In this document: one piece after another, positions 14,990-23,172 of the stretch
How the letters are laid out: every line of letters starts with the position of its first letter
Numbering within the stretch: position 1 is the first letter of the stretch
Assembly: GCA_016709445.1 (NCBI GenBank)
Contig: JADJMV010000018.1
Coordinates: 1-64,000 of the forward strand
DNA: 64,000 nucleotides
From: Phycisphaerales bacterium
Lineage (GTDB): Bacteria; Planctomycetota; Phycisphaerae; Phycisphaerales; UBA1924
Reading direction: 5' to 3'
Translations under genes and position numbers: made by a program
Notes under the pieces: model-generated
Seen by the model: only the letters and a program-made list of their open reading frames with translations
Databases searched by the model: none
Told to the model about the DNA's origin: nothing

Positions 14990-16378
14990 ATGACGACCGC
15001 GACGACAAACCCCGCGCCCCTCGAGTTTCATTGGGAGCCCCAGCCGGAGGCCCAGAGGCTGGTCGATGAGTTGCTCGAGTCGTTCCTCAAGGCGTGTCCG
15101 GAGGGTGCGAGACTCGCCGAGCGGATGAAGTCGGAGACCGGGACCCGGTTCAAGGACTGGGTTGATTTCATCGAGGTGCAGGGCGGGATGGCGCTGCGGC
15201 AGCGTCTGTCATCGGTGGGCTTCAGCCACGAGCCGATGCCGGGGGCGCCGGAGCATTTCACGCACCGGGGCGCGATCTTCCCGTCGATCCTGGTTTCGGC
15301 GGACGGGCCGATCCGGGTGGGCATCAAGGTCGACTCGCTGAGTGACGTGTGCGCCGCGAACGCGGTGGACAACACGCGCCGGGCGGGCGGCGAGCCGGGC
15401 AGCCGGTTCCGGTGGGGGCAGATCTTTGTTTCGCCGGGCGCCGAGTTGTGGGCCGTCGAGCGGCACGGCTACCGAGGGTTCGCGCCGGTCGAGGATCCGC
15501 TCGCGGTTCGGCTGGAGGCGCAGCGGCAGTACGACCGCCTGCGCCGGCGGCAGCGCCAGTTCGAGACCGACGACGAGGGCTTCGCGAGGCTCGACGAGCT
15601 TCTCGACGAGTCGATCGCCATGATCGGCGTGGACTGGGCGTGTGATCTGTTCTTCGCGGCGGAGCGCGAGTATTGGATGCGCCGCAACCGCGCGGCCCGC
15701 GCCCAGAAGAGTCGGCAGGATGTGCTGGGTCTCGGCTGGGCCAACCACGACCACCACACTTTCCGCTGCTCCCGGCGCAACTACACGCGGGTGATCGCGG
15801 TGCTCGAGAAGCTGGGCTTCCGGCTCCGCGAGCGGTTCTACGCGGGTCGGGAGGCCGGCTGGGGGGCGCAGGTACTCGAGCAGCCTGTCACGGGCATCAC
15901 CATCTTCGCCGATGTCGATATGGAGGCCGAGGAGCTTTCCGGCGACTTCGCCCACACGCCGCTCGCCGAGCGGGAGGAACTCGGCACGATCGGGCTCTGG
16001 ATCGCGCTCCATGGCGAGAGCCTCTTGCAGGCCGGGATGCACCACCTCGAGTGCCAGTTTGACTGGCACGCTCTGCGCGAGCAGCTGCTCCGCGAGGGCG
16101 TCAACACCATGCAGCCGTTTACGACCTTCAGCTATCTGCGACAGGCGTTCACGGAGGGCGAGTGGTGGCGCGTCGAGGAATCGCGCCTGGCCCGCCTTGT
16201 CGAGCGGGGGCAGCTCACGCCCGATCAGGCGGCGTTTATCCGGGAGGGCGGCGCGATCGGCTCGCACCTGGAGAATCTGGAACGCAACGACGGCTTCAAG
16301 GGGTTCAATCAGCAGGGTGTCAGCGACATCATCGAGCGGACGGACGCGAGGAAGCACCTGCACCCGACGGGGGCGTGA
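14990..16378 (+). CDS. Hypothetical protein with VOC/DUF1338-like metal motif
   Basis: A 462-residue cytosolic protein I cannot name. The second half carries WANHDHHTFRCSRRNY (around residue 251), followed by VIAVLEKLGFRLRERFY and TGITIFADVD. This order of His-rich strand, helix and strand resembles the vicinal-oxygen-chelate fold used by glyoxalases and by DUF1338 enzymes (2-oxoadipate dioxygenase/decarboxylase, about 460 residues). The HHLECQFDWH segment near residue 347 could supply another metal ligand. The C-terminus (GHLxxLxRNDGFKGFNQQG-like) is well ordered. A good GGAGAAGG site precedes the ATG, and TACCCT at 14953 may be its -10 box. It is a single-gene unit. Confidence 0.75.
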   Translation: MTTATTNPAPLEFHWEPQPEAQRLVDELLESFLKACPEGARLAERMKSETGTRFKDWVDFIEVQGGMALRQRLSSVGFSHEPMPGAPEHFTHRGAIFPSILVSADGPIRVGIKVDSLSDVCAANAVDNTRRAGGEPGSRFRWGQIFVSPGAELWAVERHGYRGFAPVEDPLAVRLEAQRQYDRLRRRQRQFETDDEGFARLDELLDESIAMIGVDWACDLFFAAEREYWMRRNRAARAQKSRQDVLGLGWANHDHHTFRCSRRNYTRVIAVLEKLGFRLRERFYAGREAGWGAQVLEQPVTGITIFADVDMEAEELSGDFAHTPLAEREELGTIGLWIALHGESLLQAGMHHLECQFDWHALREQLLREGVNTMQPFTTFSYLRQAFTEGEWWRVEESRLARLVERGQLTPDQAAFIREGGAIGSHLENLERNDGFKGFNQQGVSDIIERTDARKHLHPTGA

Positions 16379-16408
16379 AAGGAATCGACAGGGGGCCGGT
16401 GATCGTGG

Positions 16409-17386
16409 TCAGAGTCCGTGTGTGGCGAGCCAGTTGCGGAGCGCGAGCATGCAGGCCTCGGGCTGGTCGAGATTGGCGAGGTGGGAGGCATTCTTGATGA
16501 CGACGACCTCGGCGCGCGGGGTCAGGCTCGCGTAGTACCTGGTCGAGTCGGGGGTGGCCTCGTCGTACTGGCCGCAGATATACAGGGTGGGCGCGTGGAT
16601 CTGGGAGAGGTAGGGCGTGAGATCCAGGTCCTTGAGCGAGCCGGTGATGGTGAACTCGCTGGGACCCTCCATCGTGAGGTAGACCTGTTCGCCCATCCCC
16701 TCGAATGCGCGGTTGAGCGCGTCGGGCCAGGGGTCGAGGCGGCAGACGTGGCGCATGTAGTACTCGTGCATCGCGGCCTTGTAGGCGTCGGTATCGGTCT
16801 GGCCCGCGCGTTCGGCGTCGAGGATCGTGGCCGCCATCTCGGGCGGGAGTTCCGCGATGAGTCGGCGGGAATCCTCGATCCATCGGGGGATGCTGAGGGC
16901 GGGCCCGGCGAGGATGAGGCCGCGGACGCCGGAGGGGCGGGCGCCGGCGAGTCCCTTGTCGTAGTCGACGGCGAGGATGGTGCCCCAGGAGTGGCCGTAG
17001 AGGATGACCTCCTTGAGGCCGAGGGCCTTGCGGACCTGGTCCAGCTCTCGGGCGAAGCGGGCCTCGGTCCAGAGCGAGGTGTCATCGGGGCGATCGGAGC
17101 GCCCGCACCCGAGCTGGTCGTAGAAGATGACGGGGCGGTCTTCACCGAGCCGCTCGAGGTTCTGGAGGTAGTCGTGCGGGATGCCGGGCCCTCCGTGGAG
17201 CACGAGCAGGGGTGTGCCAGTTCCCGAGCCGGTGATCTGGTACCAGACGCGCCCGCCCTCGACGTCGATCATGCCGGTCGCGGGCATGGCGAGGGCGGCG
17301 GTGGCGGAGGGGCTCGGACGCTGGGTGGCGCAGCCGCCGAGCAAGGGGAGGAGGCCGGCGAGGACGAGGGCAGCAATCAGGCGCAT
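16409..17386 (-). CDS. Lipoprotein alpha/beta hydrolase, proline iminopeptidase-like
   Basis: A 325-residue alpha/beta hydrolase exported as a lipoprotein (lipobox LGGC at residues 16-19). It has the family features HGGPGIPHDYL (oxyanion hole), DQLGCGRSDRP, the nucleophile elbow GHSWGT, a cap domain rich in Met/Tyr/Arg, ICGQYDEATP (Asp) and KNASHLANLD (His). This order matches the S33 proline iminopeptidase / tricorn-factor group. Substrate is unknown; most homologues trim N-terminal residues from short peptides. GGAGG lies 6-8 bases before the ATG at 17386, and TATCCT 33 bases upstream may be the -10 box. Confidence 0.9.
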   Translation of the reverse strand: MRLIAALVLAGLLPLLGGCATQRPSPSATAALAMPATGMIDVEGGRVWYQITGSGTGTPLLVLHGGPGIPHDYLQNLERLGEDRPVIFYDQLGCGRSDRPDDTSLWTEARFARELDQVRKALGLKEVILYGHSWGTILAVDYDKGLAGARPSGVRGLILAGPALSIPRWIEDSRRLIAELPPEMAATILDAERAGQTDTDAYKAAMHEYYMRHVCRLDPWPDALNRAFEGMGEQVYLTMEGPSEFTITGSLKDLDLTPYLSQIHAPTLYICGQYDEATPDSTRYYASLTPRAEVVVIKNASHLANLDQPEACMLALRNWLATHGL

Positions 17387-17427
17387 GGCGATCCTCCGGT
17401 GCGGATGGACAGGACGCCAGGATACCT

Positions 17428-17649
17428 TCACCCGCGCCGGGGATCGACTGCCCGGGTCGCGAGCCAGAGCCTTCCCCCAATGCGCCGAGCGACGGCCCGC
17501 CGGTTGTCCACCTTTGGCGCCCCAGGATTGGAAGCGGCTTCTCCGCTCCGCTCCCCCACGCTGTCCGCGATCAGGGAGACGGCCAGGATCGCGCCGCCGA
17601 GCATCAGGAGGAATATCAGGCACCCCACCGAGCCGGGTCGAGAACCCAC
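17428..17649 (-). CDS. Short single-span membrane protein
   Basis: A 73-codon frame with a GTG start 15 bases downstream of the phosphatase stop. It contains one hydrophobic stretch (CLIFLLMLGGAILAVSLIA) followed by a basic tail. The position suggests a second gene of the same transcript. No Shine-Dalgarno site is clear and I do not recognise the sequence, so it may be spurious. Confidence 0.35.
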   Translation of the reverse strand: MGSRPGSVGCLIFLLMLGGAILAVSLIADSVGERSGEAASNPGAPKVDNRRAVARRIGGRLWLATRAVDPRRG

Positions 17650-17664
17650 GAAGCGCAGGACGGA

Positions 17665-19482
17665 TCAGGGCGTCTGGCTCCGAATCGCTTCGTCCAGCAC
17701 CCGCCCGTCGCACCCCGAGGGGAACTCGACGCCGAGCAGCAGGCTCACCGTCGGCGCGATGTCCGACGGCGCGGCTTGATTGCAATAGACACCGGCGCGG
17801 AGCACCGGCGGGTAGCACAGGATCACGGGCACATGCGTGTCGTAGGCGTAGGGGGTGCCGTGCGTTGTCGCGTGCCCCGCAGAGGGCGGGTTCTCGAGGC
17901 AATCCTGCCGGGGGATGATGATGAGGTCCGGCGAGAGGCGCGGGTGCACGCCCTTGGCCAGGTGCCGGGCCAGGTCGGTGTCCCCGACCGCGCCCTCGAG
18001 GATCTGCGTCTTGCCGTAGCAGGCGTAGACGCCGGGGAGCGCGCTGGCATTGACCGCATCGCACGCCGCCTGCTCGATCTCGCGCCGCGAACGGGCCGCG
18101 CCCCGGCCGATCGCCTCCGCGATGGAGTTGGGATTGAGATAGACCGAGCCGTCGAGGTACGCGCCGGACTTGGCGAGGTTCTTCCCCTCCGGGTCCTCGG
18201 GGGCCGTGGCGAACCACGAGCCCCCCGTCGCCTTGCCAAACCGGCCCGTCAAGGCGTCGGCGATGGTCGAGAGCACGTCGGCGATCTGGAGTCGTTCGGC
18301 CGAGAAGTCCAGCGGCTGCCCCGCCACCTCCTCGGGAATCGGCGAAACGCCGTGGTCGGCGGTGAGCACGAAGAGCACGCTGTCCATCCCGCCGGGGACG
18401 TGGGTGCTCAGGTAGTTGAGGAATCCCGACAACCCGCGGTCGGTCGCGAGGGTCATCTCCAGCACCTCGGGCGAGTAGGGCCCGAAGGCGTGCCCGATGT
18501 AGTCGTTGGGCGAGAGGTTGATCGAGAGCAGGTCCGGCGTCTCGTCCTGGCCCATCTGCTCGGCCTCGATCGCCCGTTCGGCACTCGCGAACACGAAGTC
18601 GTTCGCGGCCGGCGTGAAGCAGAACGCGTGGAAGTTTGCCGCCGTCGGTTCGGATCCGATGTGGTGCGGGAAGGCGTCACCGAAGCCCTTGGGCACATCG
18701 GTCCCCACGTGCGCCGGGGGCGATGCGCGGTCGCCCAGCGTCTCTGCGGAGCTGATCGCCTCCCAGTCCGTTCCCAGTGCCCGGGCAGGAATTGCGTCCT
18801 TGTTCAGGCGATCGACCCAGTCGGGCAGTTGTCCGTCGCGGCAGAAGGCCGTGCTGCTGATCCACCGGCCCCCGGCCGTGTCGAACCACATCGAGAGGTC
18901 GGGCGCATGCCCCCCGAGCAGGATCGCCGCCCGGTCCTTGATCGCCAGGCTCACGGCCCTGGCCCGCCCCGCGGTCGCGAGCTTCAACTCATCGCCGACC
19001 GTGGTGGCCTGCAGATTGCCCGGTCCCATGGGCCTGGCCCTGCTCCCGGGCCCGGCTCCCACCACCTCGAACCGAGGATCATCGACGCAGTACACGGAGT
19101 GTCGCTCGCGGGTGTCCCACCATTCGTTGCCCACGATGCCCGACTTGTAGGGGTGCGCTCCGGTCAGGATGACCGCGTGTCCCGGGCCCGTGAAGAGCGG
19201 GTAGTGCTCGTACTTCGCGCTCGCGAAGTACGCCCCGCGGGTCATGAGATACGAGAACCCTCCCAGCGTCTCTCCATCTTTCGCGGGCAGGAACAAGTCA
19301 TGGAATCGGTACAGGTAATCGCCGCGGAACTGGTCGATAGAGAGGACCACCGTGAGGCGCGGGGGCGGGCCCAAGGGCCACGGGGCGGGTTCGACGGGCT
19401 GAGCGAGGGCGGGCAGGGGTGACAGCACCGCGAGAGGCGCGACCCCCACGCATGCGAGCAACACCGATCGGCACTTGGACAT
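17665..19482 (-). CDS. Secreted alkaline phosphatase-superfamily phosphodiesterase/phosphatase
   Basis: A 605-residue periplasmic enzyme of the alkaline phosphatase superfamily, closest in layout to PafA-type or nucleotide pyrophosphatase-like enzymes. A signal peptide ends near residue 28 (LPALAQ). Metal ligands and nucleophile are recognisable: LSIDQFRGDY (Asp), HYPLFTGPGHAVILTG (Thr nucleophile), INLSPNDYIGHAFG (Asp and His), LTADHGVSPIP (Asp-His) and a late HGTPYAYDTHVPVI (His). It would hydrolyse phosphate mono- or diesters outside the cytoplasm with two zinc ions. The Ca-binding inserts of PhoX are absent. No Pho box was identified upstream. Confidence 0.9.
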   Translation of the reverse strand: MSKCRSVLLACVGVAPLAVLSPLPALAQPVEPAPWPLGPPPRLTVVLSIDQFRGDYLYRFHDLFLPAKDGETLGGFSYLMTRGAYFASAKYEHYPLFTGPGHAVILTGAHPYKSGIVGNEWWDTRERHSVYCVDDPRFEVVGAGPGSRARPMGPGNLQATTVGDELKLATAGRARAVSLAIKDRAAILLGGHAPDLSMWFDTAGGRWISSTAFCRDGQLPDWVDRLNKDAIPARALGTDWEAISSAETLGDRASPPAHVGTDVPKGFGDAFPHHIGSEPTAANFHAFCFTPAANDFVFASAERAIEAEQMGQDETPDLLSINLSPNDYIGHAFGPYSPEVLEMTLATDRGLSGFLNYLSTHVPGGMDSVLFVLTADHGVSPIPEEVAGQPLDFSAERLQIADVLSTIADALTGRFGKATGGSWFATAPEDPEGKNLAKSGAYLDGSVYLNPNSIAEAIGRGAARSRREIEQAACDAVNASALPGVYACYGKTQILEGAVGDTDLARHLAKGVHPRLSPDLIIIPRQDCLENPPSAGHATTHGTPYAYDTHVPVILCYPPVLRAGVYCNQAAPSDIAPTVSLLLGVEFPSGCDGRVLDEAIRSQTP

Positions 19483-19633
19483 GAAACCCTCCGCGGGAAC
19501 CCGCGTAGACGCCGCGAGTTCTCGAATTCCCCCTCAGCCGGAGCGTAGCGAGCGGGCTCAGTCTCCAGCGGCCAGGTCCCACCACCGCGCGTTAGGGTTG
19601 CGCGACGATTCCCGCCCCACCCGCCGCCAATCT

Positions 19634-19668
19634 GTCTCTTCGTCGCTTCATCTCTTCGTCTCTCCCCC
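19634..19668 (-). repeat. Octamer tandem repeat directly after the gpsA stop (array A)
   Basis: Read on the minus strand, the TAG stop of gpsA is followed at once by GGGGGGAGAGACGAAGAGAT and further GACGAAGA-like units (about three). The same design occurs after two other minus-strand genes (34556-34606 and 44709-44787). The array is purine-only on the coding strand and could form an unpaired 3' tail or act as a transcription pause. Confidence 0.75.
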
Positions 19669-20721
19669 CTACCCCACCCGCTCCTGCTTCAGTTCCCGGC
19701 TCATCAGCCGCCCGATCGCCTGGATGGGATCAACTCCCCCGAAGAGCACCGCGTGGACGGCCTCGGTGATGGGCATCTCCACCCGATATTTCTTCGCCAG
19801 ATCCATCACGCTCCGGGTCGTCGCCACGCCCTCGACGACGAAGGGCGACTCGGCGAGGTATTCCTCGAGCCTTCGCCCCTTGCCCAGCGCCTCGCCGCAG
19901 GAGCGGTTGCGCCCCTCGGGGCTGAAGCAACTGGTCGCCAAGTCCCCCACCCCCGCGATGCCGAAAAAGGTCTCGGAGCTCGCGCCCATTGCCGAGCCGA
20001 GGCGCGCGATCTCGGCGAGGCCCCTGGCCAGCAGGGCGCTCTTGGCGTTGTATCCCGCCTGCAGGCCGTCGAGAACCCCGGCCGCGATCGCGATCACGTT
20101 CTTGGTCGCCCCCGCCAGCTCCACCCCGAGGACATCCGGATTGGTGTAGACCCGCAGATAGCTCGTCGAGAAGCTCTGCTGCACCCGCTCGGCGAAGACC
20201 GGTTCGTCCCCCGCCGCGATCATGGTGGCGGGAAGCCCGCGGGAAAGCTCTGCGGCGATTGTGGGCCCGCTCAAGACCGCGAGCGGCCGCGGGCGCGAAT
20301 CCGGGTCGTCGCGCAGGGCATCGGCGACGATCTGGGTGGGGCGGAGCAGCGTGTCGTTCTCGATCCCCTTGGCCACACTTACCACGCCGGCCCCGACCGG
20401 CACATGGGGCCGGAGGCGTTTCCAGGAATCCCGGGTGAACTGCACCGGGATCGCCGAGACGATGAGTTCGGCGCCGTCGAGCGCCTCGGCGTCGTCGAAA
20501 CACACCTTGACGCTCCCGGGCAGGACAAACCCCTGGAGCCGGTGACTCCTCCGGGTCTGCGCCAGAGCTCCCGCCTCATCCAGGTTGTGCCCCCACATCC
20601 GAACGAGCGGTGTCGGACCGCGCTTGGAGGCGTCCGGCCCGGCGAGCAGCGAGGCACACACCAAGCCCATCTGGCCAAGACCGAGGATGCAGACGATCGG
20701 AGGGTGTTGGGGCTCTGCCAT
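19669..20721 (-). CDS. gpsA: NAD(P)-dependent glycerol-3-phosphate dehydrogenase
   Basis: A 350-residue enzyme that reduces dihydroxyacetone phosphate to sn-glycerol 3-phosphate for phospholipid synthesis. The Rossmann motif GLGQMG lies near residue 12, and family motifs IVSAIPVQFTR, VSVAKGIEN, GATKNVIAIAAGVLDGL (catalytic Lys), GIAGVGDLATSCFSPEGRN and EGVATTRSVMDLAKKY are intact. The ATG at 20721 is chosen because it starts directly before the Rossmann strand; an upstream GTG-type extension is low complexity. TACCTT at 20770-20775 (minus strand) may be its -10 box, back to back with that of the ATPase gene. The stop codon abuts octamer array A. Confidence 0.96.
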   Translation of the reverse strand: MAEPQHPPIVCILGLGQMGLVCASLLAGPDASKRGPTPLVRMWGHNLDEAGALAQTRRSHRLQGFVLPGSVKVCFDDAEALDGAELIVSAIPVQFTRDSWKRLRPHVPVGAGVVSVAKGIENDTLLRPTQIVADALRDDPDSRPRPLAVLSGPTIAAELSRGLPATMIAAGDEPVFAERVQQSFSTSYLRVYTNPDVLGVELAGATKNVIAIAAGVLDGLQAGYNAKSALLARGLAEIARLGSAMGASSETFFGIAGVGDLATSCFSPEGRNRSCGEALGKGRRLEEYLAESPFVVEGVATTRSVMDLAKKYRVEMPITEAVHAVLFGGVDPIQAIGRLMSRELKQERVG

Positions 20722-20909
20722 GAGTGAGGTCTCCAGCGCGCCGGCGAACCGCGGGACGGGGCCTGCCGTAAGGTAGTCGCCCGGGGGTGGGCAGGGCGCC
20801 ATACCATGCCCACCCTTGGGTCCGGTCCCAGTTCACAGGGACTCGCCCAGGACCGCCGAAGGGGCGTTCGCCCCGCATTTGAGCCCCGCACCCCAGGGAG
20901 CCCACGCCG

Positions 20910-22955
20910 ATGGCATCCGTCGCGCACCACCACCACGGCCACGACCACTCCCACGACCATCACGACCACGACGAGAGCCGCATCGTCGCATGCTCGCACG
21001 GCGACACGAGCGAGACCTGGATCGTGGCCTACTTCGTCGGCGGCATCCTCCTGCTCGCGACCCGCGCGGCCGACTGGCTCGGGGCCACCGATATCCACGT
21101 CGCCCAGATCCCGGCGGTCCTCGCTGCCGTGCTCCTCGCCTCGCCCCTCGTCTGGCAGGCTTGGAAGGAAGTCAAGCGGAACGCCGCCAGCAGTTCGACG
21201 CTGGCCGCCATCGCCATCATCGCGGCCATCGCGGTCGGTAAGTACGAGACCGCCGGCTGGCTGGCCTTCATCCTCCTCGTCGCCGACGCGGTGCTCAACC
21301 GCACCGCATTCGGCGCACGTCGGGCGATCGAGGAGCTCATCGCCCTGACCCCCGACATCGCCCGCATCCTCGTTGATGGCCAGGAGCGCGAGGTCAGCCT
21401 CGGCGAGGTCAAGGTCGGCGACGTGGTCCGCGTCCGCCCGGGCGAGAATCTGCCGGTCGACGGCGTGGTCGTCACCGGCCGCTCCACCATCAACCAGGCC
21501 TCGCTCACGGGCGAGGCTGCGCCGGTCGAGGTCGAGGGCGGCGACGAGGTCTACGCCGGCACGACGAACCTCACCGGCTCGCTCGACCTGCGGGCCACGC
21601 TCGTCGGCGAGGACACGACCATCGGCAAAGTGAGCCACCTCATCCGCGAGGCCGAGGAAACCCGCTCCCCCCGCCAGGCCCTGATCGAACAAGTCGCCCG
21701 CTTCTTCGTGCCCGTCGCCCTCTCCGTGGCGGGGGTCGTCTGGTTCGTCATGAGCCAGAACCCCGACAAGCAGGCGGACGCCACCCTCACCGCGATCACC
21801 GTCCTCATCGTCTGCTGCCCGGCCTCGCTCCTGCTCTCCAGCCCCAGCGCGACGGTCGCGGCCTTCGCCTCGGCCGCCCGGTTGGGCATCCTTATTAAGG
21901 AAGTGAACTACCTCGAGGCCGCCGCCTCGGTGGATGCCGTGGTGATGGACAAGACCGGCACCATCACGACCGGACGGTTCGAGGTCTCACGCCTGGCCCC
22001 CTCGAACGGGGTCGAGGGCGCCGAGCTGCTCCGCGCCGCCGCCAACGGCGAGCAGCACTCCAACCACCCCCTGGCCCAGTCGATCCTCCGCACGGCCCGC
22101 CAGGCGAAGATTGACGCGGACGGCACCAACGAATACGAGGAGATCCACGGACGCGGCGTCCGAGCCCGCACCAGCATGGGAGAACTCTGCGTCGGCCGCG
22201 CAAGCTGGCTCCGAGAGATCTCGCCGCAATCGGGCGCGGAGATCGCGGCCGTCGAGCAGAAGATCGAGGGTATGACCGGCGTCCACGTGCTTCGGGACGG
22301 CAAGTACCTTGGGGCGGTGGGACTGGAAGACAAGGTGAAGTCCGGCGTGGCGGGCATCATCAGCCACCTCCGCGACCTGGGCGTCCGGACGATCGCCATC
22401 TTTACCGGTGACCGCCTGAGCGTGGCCCGGCGCGTCGGACAGGCCGTCGGCGTCGACGCGATCGAGGCCGAGTGCCTGCCGGAGGAAAAGCACGAGCAGA
22501 TCCGGCAGCTCAGCGCCCAGGGCTACCGCATCATGATGGTCGGTGACGGCATCAACGACGGCCCCTCCCTCGCGGCGGCCGATGTCGGTGTCGCCATGGG
22601 CCTCTCCGGCTCCGACATCGCAACCAATTCCGCCGGCGTCGCCCTCATGACCGACGACCTCAACCGCATCCCCTTCCTGATCGAACTCGCCCGTAAGGCG
22701 CGCGTCATCATCGGCCAGAACATCGCCGCCTCCATCGTCATCGTGCTCATTGGCCTCGTCATCGCCGCCACCGGCATGCTCGAGGTCTGGCAGGCCGGCC
22801 TCTACCACTTCGCCGGCGAGATCTTCGTGCTCGCCAACAGCTTCCGGCTCTTCCGCTATGGCGAGAACTTCACCGACGCGGAAGAGGCTTCGAAGAAGCC
22901 GCAGTTTGTCCGTCGCGAGGCCAGCATCCGCGGCCTCGGGACCCAGGGGGCCTGA
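20910..22955 (+). CDS. P1B-type heavy-metal ATPase with altered metal site
   Basis: A 681-residue metal-transporting ATPase. The N-terminus is His-rich (HHHHGHDHSHDHHDHDE, residues 6-22) instead of carrying CxxC heavy-metal domains. Machinery motifs are complete: LTGEA (about 199-203), DKTGT (347-351), MMVGDGINDGPSLAAADV. The intramembrane CPC/SPC motif is replaced by CCPAS (302-306) followed by LLLSSPSA, so the second Cys is lost. Near the C-terminus HFAGEIFVLANSFRL replaces the HEGGT-type helix of the P1B-4 class. The His-rich tail suggests Zn, Ni, Co or Cu, but specificity cannot be read from known classes. TACCAT at 20802-20807 may be the -10 box. Confidence 0.9.
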   Translation: MASVAHHHHGHDHSHDHHDHDESRIVACSHGDTSETWIVAYFVGGILLLATRAADWLGATDIHVAQIPAVLAAVLLASPLVWQAWKEVKRNAASSSTLAAIAIIAAIAVGKYETAGWLAFILLVADAVLNRTAFGARRAIEELIALTPDIARILVDGQEREVSLGEVKVGDVVRVRPGENLPVDGVVVTGRSTINQASLTGEAAPVEVEGGDEVYAGTTNLTGSLDLRATLVGEDTTIGKVSHLIREAEETRSPRQALIEQVARFFVPVALSVAGVVWFVMSQNPDKQADATLTAITVLIVCCPASLLLSSPSATVAAFASAARLGILIKEVNYLEAAASVDAVVMDKTGTITTGRFEVSRLAPSNGVEGAELLRAAANGEQHSNHPLAQSILRTARQAKIDADGTNEYEEIHGRGVRARTSMGELCVGRASWLREISPQSGAEIAAVEQKIEGMTGVHVLRDGKYLGAVGLEDKVKSGVAGIISHLRDLGVRTIAIFTGDRLSVARRVGQAVGVDAIEAECLPEEKHEQIRQLSAQGYRIMMVGDGINDGPSLAAADVGVAMGLSGSDIATNSAGVALMTDDLNRIPFLIELARKARVIIGQNIAASIVIVLIGLVIAATGMLEVWQAGLYHFAGEIFVLANSFRLFRYGENFTDAEEASKKPQFVRREASIRGLGTQGA

Positions 22956-22964
22956 ATCAGGCCC
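22948..22964. terminator. Hairpin spanning the ATPase stop codon
   Basis: GGGCCTG and CAGGCCC are perfect 7-base arms with an AAT loop. The hairpin includes the stop codon of the ATPase gene. There is no U tract, so it may be a weak terminator or a 3'-end stabiliser. Confidence 0.3.
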
Positions 22965-22988
22965 GTCGGGTCCTGCGGGCGGGGCGCG

Positions 22989-22994
22989 TAGAAT
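22989..22994 (+). promoter_or_regulatory. Possible -10 element for gnd
   Basis: TAGAAT is the best -10 match in the gap before gnd and would give a leader of about 170 bases. The leader begins with the 9-bp hairpin at 23001-23022. No clear -35 box is seen 17 bases upstream. Confidence 0.35.
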
Positions 22995-23000
22995 GGGTAC

Positions 23001-23022
23001 TTGCCGGTGATACCACCGGCAA
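23001..23022. promoter_or_regulatory. Perfect 9-bp hairpin in the gnd leader
   Basis: TTGCCGGTG and CACCGGCAA are exact arms around an ATAC loop, placed 7 bases after the TAGAAT hexamer, so it would be the very 5' end of the transcript. It could protect the mRNA or be a protein operator. No known riboswitch fits. Confidence 0.45.
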
Positions 23023-23172
23023 TGACTCTGATTTCGGCTCGGAGGCGGTCGTCGGCCCGATGGTTCGCCAAGCGCCGAAAGCCTCTAAGGCCGATAAGGG
23101 GGAACAGAGATTTGTGCGGGTGGCCGCGCGCCTGTCGCGCGCTGGAGGCCCGCGCCGGACTGGGAGAATCGG

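Noticed and set aside
17776..19422. A 548-codon plus-strand frame over the phosphatase gene.
   Set aside because: It is Arg/Gly/Val-rich without any family motif, and the minus strand has a clear alkaline-phosphatase-superfamily protein with signal peptide.
22948..23022. The hairpins at 22948-22964 and 23001-23022 as one riboswitch.
   Set aside because: They are two independent hairpins on either side of a -10-like hexamer and show no conserved core.
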